From assembly GCA_006384855.1 (NCBI GenBank), contig VCJN01001302.1:20743-84742 (forward strand): a stretch of 64,000 bases of DNA. The letters run 5' to 3'. The position numbers were made by a program, and so were the translations under genes. Below, piece after piece: positions 38,901 to 48,705 of the stretch; position 1 is the stretch's first letter, and each line of letters starts with the position of its first letter. The notes beneath the pieces are model-generated. The model was not told where the DNA came from, searched no databases, and saw only the letters and a list, made by a program, of their open reading frames with translations. The stretch is from Tetraselmis striata (lineage: Eukaryota; Chlorophyta; Chlorodendrophyceae; Chlorodendrales; Chlorodendraceae).

Positions 38901-41394
38901 GGGCATACTCGGTGCTGAGGGGGGCATGCTGGGCTGGGGTTCCATGGATGTGAAATTGGCGGGAAATTGGCAGGTAGCCGATGAGGTGGCACGTCAATCT
39001 CTACCCTGTCCATGCGTCACTGAACTGTGACATCTGACATGTGGTTCCCCCACTGCTGCTGCTGCCGCGGTTGCAGGCTGGCGCGCCGCATGCCTCCCAA
39101 GCTTACGCGGCGGCGGCCGACATGGCCCGCCGCGGCAGCATCGGCAGGGCCAACGTGCACGTGGGGCTGCTGGCGGGAGGCGGCAGCGGGCGCGCGGCGG
39201 CGCCCGGCGGGCAATGGCGCAGGCCGGTGCTGCTGGGCGCTGCTGGCGGCGCGGAGGGGGCGGCAGGCGTGAGCCTCCCGCCGCCCGTCGACGTGGCTCT
39301 CGCGCGGCCGGAGCTGCGGGAGGGGGAGGCGTGGGGGCCGGTGCCCGATGAGGCGCCCCGAGGCGGCGGCGGCGGTGATGGCGTTGCCAGCGGTAGTGTG
39401 CTGGGGCCCATGGAGCGCGCCATGCTGGAGCTGCAGGCGGGGCGGCTGCATGACGGCAGCGGCGAGCCGGTGGCGGCTCCTCGCTGGGGCGCACCGCGCC
39501 AGGAGGCACGCTCTCCGCCCGCAGGACAGCCTCCGGCGCAGACCCACAAGCGCGAAGATGTGGACGGCAGTCGCAGGTGGGTGTGCGTGGCTCGAAGGGG
39601 CAGCCCTGATCGGCCGCGCGCAGTGATACGCCCTTCCAAATTCATGAAGCGTGCACAGGCCAGACTCGCCTGACTATTCGGGTGCGGCAATTGAATAGTG
39701 CGGCAATTACAATATAATATAAATGAAATGTATAAGACATGAGAGACATAAAATATATAAAAGAATAAAATGTAGAGAAAATGGAATACAAATAGGAATG
39801 TCTCGATAGTTTGCCTTTTTCTGGTAAGAGAGCTGACAGATGCATCCTGGTTGGATTGCGAATCGATTTCGGTCCTTTTCGGATAGCACGAAGTATATTA
39901 TTTGACTTGGCACTGCTCATTCATTCAGGAATATGCTACGGTCAATGTTTCAAGTTAGACAGCGGTCACTGGCGACTACTACGCCTTGTTGTTAGCAGGT
40001 ACGGCCGTACTGCCAGGAATCCTCATCCTATCTATTATTATTATCGTATCTTGCGATATCTTGTGGCTTCGCGCTGGTCACATATATCTCGACGTAGCGC
40101 ACATTGTCTGCGAGACGCCTGTGTATCTTCATCCACCTAGCACACAATAGAGTCAGGGCTGCTGATATGGATTACGCGGTGCATCCAGTTGAGCGCTGGC
40201 GGAACTTTCTGATCTATCCTTCCTACACCACCGCGGTAGAAGTGACCTCTATGCATTCGACCGATGAAGATGCGAACCAGGGAACGGCATCTGCGGGTTC
40301 GCGTGCCCACGTGTGTGTGTTTTAGGAGCCCGCCTCCCGGCGTACAGCGACTGCCGACCTTGGCCATGAGAGCTTGGTGTACCCCAAAGTGAAACGATGA
40401 TTACACCGAGGCGCTAGGGTCCAGCATCCCCCATGGCAGCCGTCTACGGGGGTCGGTCAAGTTAGATCATTCTAGAAGGCGGCGCGTGCGCTGATTCCAT
40501 GGGTTTTCCGTGACGCCCGTGGTTGACCGACGCTGGTAACTGAGATACTCTCTGTGTGTGGGTGCGTGCAGGAGCACGGAGGCAGCGGCGGTGGGGGCAG
40601 GCGCCGGGACTGCCCTGGGCGTGGGGGCGGAGGGCACGGCAGCGGTGCAGCAGCTGGTGGCGGAGCTGCAAATGCTGAGGCGGGCGCTGGCTACGCGCGG
40701 CGGCGACCTGGCTACGCCCCCGCCGGTGCGTGCAATACACCCGAATCCCCCCCCCCCCCCCCCCCCCGCACCCTCCCCCACCCCCACCCGCACAAATCAC
40801 CATCACCATCACCATCACCACCTCAAATGAGCCGCCCTGTGTCTGCATGCCTGTGTGGTAAATGAGCTGTGATTGCGCCTTTCTGATTAGCTGCTGACAC
40901 GATGTCGGATGGTGTGCTGCGGCTGTCGGCAGGCGGGTGCGGAAGCAGAGGCCCGAGCTCCTGGCACAGCGCCCGCAGCGGGAAGAGGAAGGCCTGTGGC
41001 GGCAGCGATGGCAAGAGGGGCGACAGGAGGGGCGGCACCCGGCGGCCCGCACCGCCGTCACCGCGCCGCCGGGCTCAGCTCTCGCCTGCACAAGCGGAAG
41101 GACGCGCCCAGCCCTGCGCACGCCGACGCCTTGGCTGGGCCGCGCAGCGCGGAGAACGGCGGTGCGAGCAAGCGGCTGGCCATGACGAGCGTCGTGGGGC
41201 CACCGGAGGAGGAAGTCGCGCCGCCCTCAGAGGTCGACGTGCCTCGGGAGGCGGGGCGGGCAGCAGGCGGCGCGACGGAGCGGTCCGCTGCCGAGCGGGT
41301 ATCCAGCCCTGTGGCGCCCGTCGCGGAGGGCGAGACGGCGCAGGAGATCCACTACCACTACCACCTCGGCCTGCTGGTGGGGGCCGATACCTGA
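23926..41394 (+). CDS. very large unrecognised protein, beta-propeller-like N-terminus, helical middle, disordered tail (2,859 aa)
   Basis: Thirty-three exons join in phase: 23926-24036, 24527-24770, 25331-25836, 26019-26091, 26207-26455, 26585-26686, 26845-26991, 27353-27814, 27972-28483, 28660-28906, 29388-29704, 30047-30338, 30529-30716, 30941-30997, 31043-31132, 31249-31533, 31659-31693, 31931-32169, 32452-32651, 32806-33063, 33477-33907, 34014-34149, 34256-34420, 34547-34873, 35053-35176, 35934-36151, 36265-36360, 36490-36592, 36709-37715, 38194-38436, 39077-39576, 40572-40725, 40933-41394. The start ATG has A at -3 and G at +4. Residues 1-630 hold short strand-turn-strand pieces (VYLALGEGGEVVALL, WVAVLGADLKPLSW, MLAVVDRLGNLALLD) suggesting a beta-propeller. 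Residues 800-1950 are helical and Leu/Ala-rich (LWSQLGQWKKAAVLGVHVAE), like the solenoids of tethering or coat proteins. Eight Gln lie near 1445-1452. From about 2070 the chain is Ser/Pro/Ala low complexity. Trafficking scaffolds share this plan, but I cannot name a family. Confidence 0.82.
33086..33111. repeat. (CA)n microsatellite in an intron
   Basis: CA run just downstream of the exon ending at 33063 of the 33-exon gene, preceded by a C-rich stretch. Confidence 0.93.
35371..35755 (+). repeat. dispersed repeat, copy A, inside an intron
   Basis: About 385 bp inside the 756-bp intron 35177-35933. It matches, in reverse complement, two pieces at 47425-47165 and about 45870-45690. Shared landmarks are TCGATTTTTCGGCGGTGAGC, ACGGGTACCCGTATAGTGCA, CCGTCCGATTACGATCTCAC and TTCAAAGCGCTGGCAATGC. 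It has no coding capacity and no clear terminal inverted repeats, and is flanked on the right by a CATCA/TCACA-rich run (35765-35875). Confidence 0.85.
40795..40822. repeat. (CATCAC)n run in an intron
   Basis: Short hexanucleotide run following a poly(C) tract (about 40748-40767) in the last intron of the 33-exon gene. Confidence 0.9.
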
Positions 41395-41847
41395 CGTACC
41401 CAATTGCTGCCCTCTGCGTTGCTGCGCGTGTTGCTTTGAGCCTTCTCCCTTCAGAGCGGCCGGCGTACCGCCCTGCGGCCGGGGTTGTCTGGTGTGTGGT
41501 CTGTCCCTCAGCGCAGCGGATGCTGTTTGGTCACAATGTCGTGTGCACTTTCCAATATCGGATGAGGGGTTTGGTGAGTATTCGTCTATGACCTGACTGC
41601 CGATACGCCAGAGCAGGGCTTTTAATTATACAAACTGGGCGCGAGGGTATGCAATGTATTCAGTACTTCAAATACGCAATGTATGCTCGAAGCACATTTC
41701 CGTGTTTCTGTTTGCCCAGTGACTACGAGGGGGGCGTGCAACGCTTTGATTTCGGAAACACATCGATAGTCGTCAACCGCCAAATAGAGTCGTAGTCGAC
41801 TTGCCGAGACAATCGACTCCAAAAATTTCAGCCAATCGAAGACTCGC

Positions 41848-44800
41848 ATGAGCGGTTCACAGGCCGAGTGTGCTCCGACGCAGGGTGCAAAGAATTACAT
41901 GCCAAACGAGAGGCATGTTTCGAGACTGACTGGGGTGAATTGGCTGGTTGTGCAGGATGGGCCACCGCCCTACCAGGCCGGCGCAGCGGTCGACTCGTCA
42001 AGTTTGCCGCTGTCTCCCGGCACCAGACACCGCGCCTCCACGTGGCATCACCGCGTGGTCGTTCACCGGCGCGAAGACGCTGTCGCCGACGCGGCCGAGG
42101 ACTGGCTGCCGCCGCCGCCCAGCATGGTCTTTGGCGACTTTCCGTTGCCGCGGGACGACTACTTTCTCTATTCCGCCGGCAGCGGGGGCCGGCCGGCCCT
42201 CAGCGACTTGCCGCCGGCGCTGCGCCGCCGAGTTGAGGCGGGTATCACACCTCCCGGCGGCACTTCCCATGGTTCAGACGGCGCAGGCCTCGCCGGGGAC
42301 AGCCGATACGACACCGGCGTGCCTACGCGCCGCATAGGAATCCTTCCGCACTCGGCCTCCCTGTCGACCGAGGTGGCGGACGCGGAGGCATCTCCTGCGA
42401 CGAAGGCCGCCATGGAGCGGGTGTCGGCGCCTGTTGACAAGGCCGCTCAGCCAGGCTCCGACGCCTCGATAAGCAGCTCGGCTTCCTCACAGGCTTTATC
42501 TTCACCGCAGACCAAGGTCGCAGTGAACGGTAAGTCCGCCGCTGATATCCGATGCAAAAAGCACAGGGCCGGCCACAGTGTGTACATTTGTTTTGCCGGG
42601 TGAAACAAGTAAACACACCCACATGCCGCGAAAGCGCAAGCGCGTCGGATCGAGCACGGTTGACGGCGAACTGTACGCGTGCGTCATGCGCGCTCGCAGG
42701 GGAGCATGCAGCAGCGAGTCCGGTATCCACTGACGAGGTTGCGGAGACTGCAGCGGCGGAACCGCCAAGAAGCGAGGAAGGGGCGAGAGTTGTCGTCGCT
42801 GGCAGTAATACCGATGCCGTGGATGGTGAAGCCGACGGCGCAGCTGCACATGGCGTCGGCACGGTAGTCTCGGAGAAGGTCAGCGAAGCTACGGCATTGC
42901 CGACTTCGGCAGAGCCGTCGACGACACCGCTGACGCGTGTCGGCGGGGACGGCGACGGACCAAAACTTGATGAGGTGTCGGTGGAGGTGCCGATTCCGGC
43001 AGCTGTTGTGCCAACGCAGGAGCCCGAGGAGTCTGCCGGGGTATCAAGCCACGTCGAGGATGACATCGTCGAGACGCCGTTGTCCACTGAGCGCATGCCA
43101 GATGTCCTGCGGCAGCAGCTGGAGGCGCACATCCGCCAGGTAAATATGCCGCGGCCTTATGGCGCTGCAGTCTCTAGGAGAAATGGGGCTGCTGCGACGG
43201 ATGATTGGTTTTCGTCCCATCCCAGAGTACGACTTAACTACTACTGACGATATTTCTGTTGACGATACCGGTCGGTCTTTCGAGACTCCGACAAGATGTC
43301 AGTTGCGGCTACCAGTTCGTAAATGGCAGTGTGCTTGCTATTGAATATAATGGGACCCCCCTGTGCACCAACCCGCAGGCTCTGTCGCCACAGCAGCCCG
43401 CACCTGTCGCCTTATCCCCACAGGCAGCGCGAAGTCACGGCGGGCGGCCAAGCGCACGGCAGCCCACATCCTTCCGGATTCGCGGGGAGGCGTCGCCACG
43501 TTTGGCCGGAGGAGAGCTTTGGCCGTCAGATGTGGAGGCAATTCAGCGGTAGGGGCCACACTGGCCTGCAGCCGTCGCCCCTTTTTCTTCCAAGGAGGAG
43601 GTCGCCGCAGTGTCTGCCAATCACCCCTGAGTAAATTCCAATACTTTCGCAGACGTCGCTATCAATTAAAATCTCCAACATGTAGGCGAACACGCTGAAC
43701 GACGCTTTGCTGGATCATCCCTTTCTCTGTGTCGCAGCGCCTTTCTCACCGTCGCCGACCTGGGAGCAGCAGACGTGCCGGAGCACATCCCCGTGGTCAA
43801 CACAGGCAAGCGGCCTCGCCCTGCATATGCGGCAGCGCTGTCCGGCGGAAGCATTGGCCTGCGATTTATCGGGCTGGTGCTCGTCTCGGTACCTATCGAC
43901 AGCGGAATCGGCTCAGGAATTGACGGCCGTAATTGCAATTCACGAGGCGGGGCGACAATTCGCGAATCATTTCCTCGAGGCCGTTGCGTTATCAACTGCA
44001 AGCGGCACATTTCATAACGTTCTTTCATGGCGCAAGACGTCGTTGCGATATACATCGGACAGGCCAATCGTTTTTTGTAAAAGTTGTGCAAAAGACGTCG
44101 ACCGGCCGATTGGCGTCAAGGAGGATGATGGCAGTCTTAGCGTGTGATCGGTGACATCCCCCCGCAGACTACCCGCAGCTGCACTACCAAGGCGGCGACG
44201 ACGCGCGGCGCTGGAGCTCTGCCACGGAGCTCGAGGCCGGGTCGAAGTCCGGCCCGCGTGAAGGCGGCGCCCAGGGTGGCGGGCGACCACTTTCTGTGGT
44301 GGATCGCGCTATCAAGGTAAAGCAGCCTGGGACGGGCGCGCTAGTGGATTTGTCGTCTTATTGCCGCCTTTTTATTTCTCGGGCTCAGGGAAATTATGGC
44401 AGATGATGAGGTCGCTGACGATGCCTTGTCATATGCGGCCGACGTGATAGGTGGCGGCCGCGGCCGACCGCGAGAAGCAGGCGACATCCGCGGCCACGCG
44501 ACTCGAACTGCAGGCGCGCATCGCCGCCGACATGCGCCGCGCGTCGCAGGATCGCATGGCTGCGGCGGCCCGAGAGCGTATGCAGGCCGACCTCAAGGAC
44601 ATCCGATCGGTGAGAATAGCCCACTAACTCGGCGGAACGCAATCCCCAAGCGTCTCGCGTCCACTTTTGTCGGTCCCTCCAATGTCGGAGAGCTTTACCA
44701 ATGCCACTGTGTCATTCGTGACGTATTCGCGAGCCGTTCGACAACTTGTAACGGCAATGGGGTCGGTAATTAATGTGGTTTGGGCCGCCACCGACCTTCT

Positions 44801-44971
44801 CCCTCTCATGGCCTGCAGGCTCTAGAAGGTGTTGAGGAGCTGGCGGAGGGCCTGGAGCGCGATTTCTACGATTCGCACCGCCAGCTTGTCAACATGGAGC
44901 GCGCTACCGAGCGGGCAGTGCCGGCGCCGGTGTCGCCCGCCGTGGGCGATGCCGCCGCTGACGCGGAGTAG
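41848..44971 (+). CDS. acidic, Ser/Pro-rich protein with C-terminal coiled coil, function unknown (606 aa)
   Basis: Seven exons (41848-42529, 42700-43139, 43379-43548, 43738-43805, 44168-44316, 44451-44609, 44819-44971) give 606 aa in frame. The first part has a Pro-rich patch (WLPPPPSMVFGDFPLPRDDY); the middle is Ala/Glu/Val/Thr-rich and acidic. The last two exons (AAAADREKQATSAATRLELQ onward, with alternating Arg/Glu/Ala) predict a coiled coil, then a Pro/Ala tail to TAG 44969-44971. Donor GTAAGT after 42529 is consensus. The intron after 43805 needs a GC donor (ACAG/GCAAGC) to keep the YPQLHYQGGDD frame. The ATG context is poor (C at -3) and an acceptor-like TGCAG at about 41957 lies within the first exon, so the real start may differ. 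I recognise no family. Confidence 0.72.
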
Positions 44972-45689
44972 CGTAACAATGTCATGAGGGACAAAAGAGA
45001 AGGACAACCATGCGTCGTCGCGGTGGTGGTAGCAGGCTCAGGCTTAATCACATGCCTGCGAGCGTGATCCCATCCCCAGGATACCACTGCAACTACCGAG
45101 ACGTGAGTACTCGGCGTGTCACCTTGCGGCTCCATCATTCTAAAACATCAAGCTTTATGTGGTATGTTAAGCGCAGTGGATAATCGCCCTGCATGGCCTT
45201 CCATTTGCCTAAACATCCAGTGCTCCGTCCGCCCCACCACGTCAGCGTGCTTGTGCTGTAATTTCTCCCTGCCAGCTTAGTAAGCACTCCTGCGCATCAC
45301 ACAAGCAGCCCTGCGCCGTCGCCCACCAGCCCATGGCAGCACCTCCAGATGCCCTACTTCAATGCAGGTCTGAAAGCCAAATGGGCAGAGTAGCCATGAT
45401 CTCTCATCCATCAATCCCTTGCTGATCAGGTGACATTGTTTCATTCCGTTGGCTTGATACTTTAATCTTTGGCCATATTATATCGAAGAAAAGCCGATAT
45501 CCCTGATTGTGCAGCAAGCCCGCGATGGAATTAAAACAGATTATCACACAATTATTGCATCATCAATAGCTTCGTAAGAACCGTGACGATCTATTGGGAC
45601 TTGTGAACAACCATGGTCATGACGCCATCCATCCGTACTTGAGCTACCGATGAAATGATTTGTTTTCTACTGGACTCGTTCGTCCATTT
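44972..45689. other. intergenic, nothing recognised
   Basis: AT-richer DNA after the stop of the 606-aa gene, presumably with its 3' UTR. No ORF or repeat landmark was identified up to the dispersed repeat. Confidence 0.55.
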
Positions 45690-45875
45690 ATTATGAAGTA
45701 ACTTGACAGTTGAATAAGCGATGCGTCGATTTTTCAGAAAATTCTAAAAGAACGGGTTCTACATCACTTGCCTACAGTTCCATGAATTGCATTGCCAGCG
45801 CTTTGAAGTACCAGAGTTTTTTTTCCATTACCAGCAGCGAGTACCAGTACCGGTAGCAGTACCAGTACCATAAAG

Positions 45876-46929
45876 CGTTCCTTAAAGCATCCGACTTGAA
45901 TACATGTATAACCCATTTAGTAGATCAGCCAAGTCGGGCGCGCCCTAACACGTGGACGTCAGGGACTGTGCGGTGGTTAGATCGACTAGCTAGGGCGAAC
46001 GTAGGGCTAGCTGAGGGGGCGCACCTTCCACTTGAGTGGAGGTCACTAGCCGCGCGCGATGACGCTAACCTAGTAAAGCCATCGGTGTGGGCGCGTTACG
46101 AATCGTCGGCATCGTTAGCACGCAATAACACCTGGGGTATATATGTCCAGGCGTCCTATGCATCAAACCCGTTGCCACAGTACGGTGTGGGTGTCCCCGC
46201 AGGGGTTGTGGCCGGGTTGCACATTATGATACAATTACGCACCCGAGTATTTCCCACTGCCCGCCGATTGGCCCGGATTCATGCCATGCCTGAGCGGTTC
46301 CTGGAACACTGCCCTGCATGTGGCGGAGGTGAATCTGAGACTATCGAACATATGTTGGTGGAGTGCCCGCGGTGGGGGTATGTATCACCGTCATACTTTT
46401 GGGTTGTTAGTTCCGGAGTTCATGGATTTTATTAGTAGTCAGGTTAGTGCGTCAACGCCTGAGGACTTAACTGCCTTTATTTTGGGCGGGGTCCCCCCCT
46501 CCCTTCACGGCGCCCTGGATTTTACTGGGAATGGGAAATTTTCCAAGCTATGGCGTCGGGCCCTCCCTCACATTGCCTTTTTTGTTGCACATGTATCGCA
46601 CTCCCGAAATGCTTTGCTCCGCGGGTTGGGGCTTGCCCCAACTCGCATTACTCGAATGGGCCGACGCCCAAACGGGTAGGGCGGACCTTTCGTGGTCAGT
46701 GCCGGGTATTTTTGATGGCAGTGTTTTAGACGGTGATCCAACAGTGTTGGAAATTCTGTCACTGGCCTTCAATTAGTCTTGAAAAATGCTTCGGCAATTT
46801 GCTTGATGACTATAACGGAGCGTCGCCTACCCAGGGCTTTCCGTAACTGGATTGCTGCCTAAACGGCCGTCGTAGAGACGCTGCAAGGGTTTCACTGGTG
46901 CCAGTCCTGTCCCGGGGGCGAAAAAAAAA
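45876..46929 (+). mobile_element. 5'-truncated LINE copy, inverted relative to the full-length element
   Basis: Nearly identical to the 3' end of the 18.6-23.3 kb element, starting within the C-terminal third of the reverse-transcriptase ORF (GCGTTCCTTAAAGC) and ending in an A run (46921-46929). The sequence before it (..CCAGTACCA) and after the A run (CCAGTACCAGCAG) share 9 bp, a possible target-site duplication, though the site is itself a CAGTAC-repeat. 5' truncation is typical of LINE integration. Confidence 0.93.
45896..46679 (+). pseudogene. fragment of the LINE polyprotein, frameshifted
   Basis: Encodes the last 260 or so residues of the 1,341-aa protein, including CPACGGGE. A 4-bp duplication (TATG) at about 46378-46385, absent from the full-length copy, shifts the frame just after VECPRWGY. 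The original frame resumes to the shared stop at 46677-46679. Point differences such as AAKLVKA to DANLVKP separate the copies. Confidence 0.93.
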
Positions 46930-46946
46930 CCAGTACCAGCAGTTCA

Positions 46947-46980
46947 GGGGAACTGCCCTTTTTGTAATTCACACCAGTAC
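46947..46980. repeat. 34-bp dispersed motif, copy 1
   Basis: Begins GGGGAACTGCCC and ends CACACCAGTAC. It is identical to 62982-63015, 16 kb away. Both copies lie next to CAGTAC-type microsatellite and next to retroelement remains. Confidence 0.9.
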
Positions 46981-47425
46981 CAGCAGTACTAGCAGCGAGT
47001 ACCAGTAAGGATTAGTCGCTACCTTTCCGGGGACCTTTCTGATTGTCCTTTTTTTTGGTGATTTCCTGATATCGCCTTCTGCTGCTAGCTCACCAGTAAG
47101 GATTGCCAGCAGCGAGCGTTCGCATTGCCATCAGCGCTTTGAAGTAGTCGCCACCAGTTTTTTTTTCCCGTTACCAGCAGCGAGTAGCGAGTACCAGTAC
47201 CAGTACCTCCCAGCCGTGAGATCGTAATCGGACGGCTGTGTAATTAAGGACCGTGGGCGGGCGGGTGGGTGGGCGGGTGGGTGGGTGGGTGGATTATAGT
47301 ACTTAGTAGGACATGCCAGTAGATAAGCGCTTTAGTCATGAACCTATCTATAGGCCCGATCCGCTGCACTATACGGGTACCCGTACGGCAATAAAGCTCA
47401 CCGCCGAAAAATCGACGCTTCGCTT

Positions 47426-48705
47426 GATAATAACGGTTGTTGACGTGCGTACGATTAGTTCACCCACGAACAAGTTGCTCCGAAACCAGCTCTCAATCAA
47501 CACCCCACGCCGTATCGTCACAGATAACGAAGCGCAGCAAAGTATTCATGCATCCGGCAATCAGGCAGGGTGGGCATATACACTAAGGGGAGCAGCATCA
47601 CAGAGCACGCACCACATCATTACAATGCTAATCGTTCACAACATACTACACATAGTTGCTGGCATGTGGTTGGTGGCTGGGAGGCGCTGAACGTGGGTGT
47701 TGAGCGGCTAGCTGCAGTTGGAGTCTACTAGCTCGAACGAAACTTGTGGGTCTATCTCTTTTGTCACGTACTCTCGCATTTCGTAACACGTGTGGCCCCA
47801 CAGCCACTGCTCAGCTAGTAGATAGGGGCCTGCCGGCCCAGGTCAAGCCCACCTTGACAAGAATAATTTCTTCAAGATCTGCCTTCTTGCCGGCATTACT
47901 TGCTGCCTAGCCGAGCCGGGTCGGTGACGTGGCTAGCGCGCAGCATCGGATGTGTGAGTGGCGGCGGAGATGAAGTGATAGTGTAGCAGCCCGCGCCTCC
48001 GCAATAGTTGCCGTAACGGTTACGGCATGGGGCGGTGCTGAGACGGTGCGTGAGAGATGCGGCCAGGAAGTAATGCTAATGTACTAGCTACAACATTTTG
48101 GGCCAGCTATCATATTTTCTGCCCCCCCCCCCTCACCCTACCCTCTGATTTGAGCCAGATTTGGGTCCTGAAAGTGGACATCAACGTCTGAACTTGCAGT
48201 AGTGGTGTTCGGAGAATTAAGCCATTGTAATTAAGAATTGTAATCGTTCAGCAATAGCATTGTGTTCTATCTGGAACATGCGGTGAAAAAGTTTTCGCCC
48301 GCGATGTTTTTCTTCACTGGAACTAATCCTTACTCTACCCTTATACCAATCCTTACTACTACGACCGGTGATACTGGCCGATATATTTCGTGTATAACAT
48401 GACTGACCACTCAGCGCTATCCCGCCCGTAACCCGATGCTGACGACGAATAACACCGCCATCCCCGGGGACAGGACAAAAAAACAAAAAAACACCGCCAT
48501 CCCGCCGTCGTCGGTGTCCGTATCGGCGCGTCGCACACATCATCATCATATCGGTGTCAGAGGGGGCCGACCGCGGGTCGGCTTTGCCACCTCACTGCCA
48601 ACAGAGCTAGAACGCGCGTGTCGGCAGAGACAGACTCTGCGCAGCAAGTAAGGTACCAAAGGCAGCTCGCAGCTCGCGCCGTGAGTTCGCTGGCCAGCAG
48701 CAGCC
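47426..48705. other. intergenic, upstream of PEX12
   Basis: AT-richer, with a short C run at about 48122-48131. The frame at 47313-47690 spans repeat sequence and lacks coding character. The last 150 bp become GC-rich and probably hold the PEX12 promoter and 5' UTR. Confidence 0.5.

Larger units (their letters stand above)
45690..47425 (-). repeat. dispersed repeat, copy B, split by a LINE insertion
   Basis: Reverse-oriented relative of 35371-35755. Its two ends lie at 47425-47165 and 45870-45690. Between them are the LINE fragment 45876-46929 and about 235 bp (46930-47165) rich in CAGTACCAG and CAGCAGCGAGTA units that copy A lacks. One internal module (AAAAAAAA-ACTGGT...TTCAAAGCGCT) appears on both sides of the LINE, so copy B had at least two modules before or after the insertion. 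Confidence 0.8.

Noticed and set aside
47313-47690. 125-aa ORF on the + strand
   Set aside because: Its first third lies in the dispersed repeat and it has no domain or codon bias.
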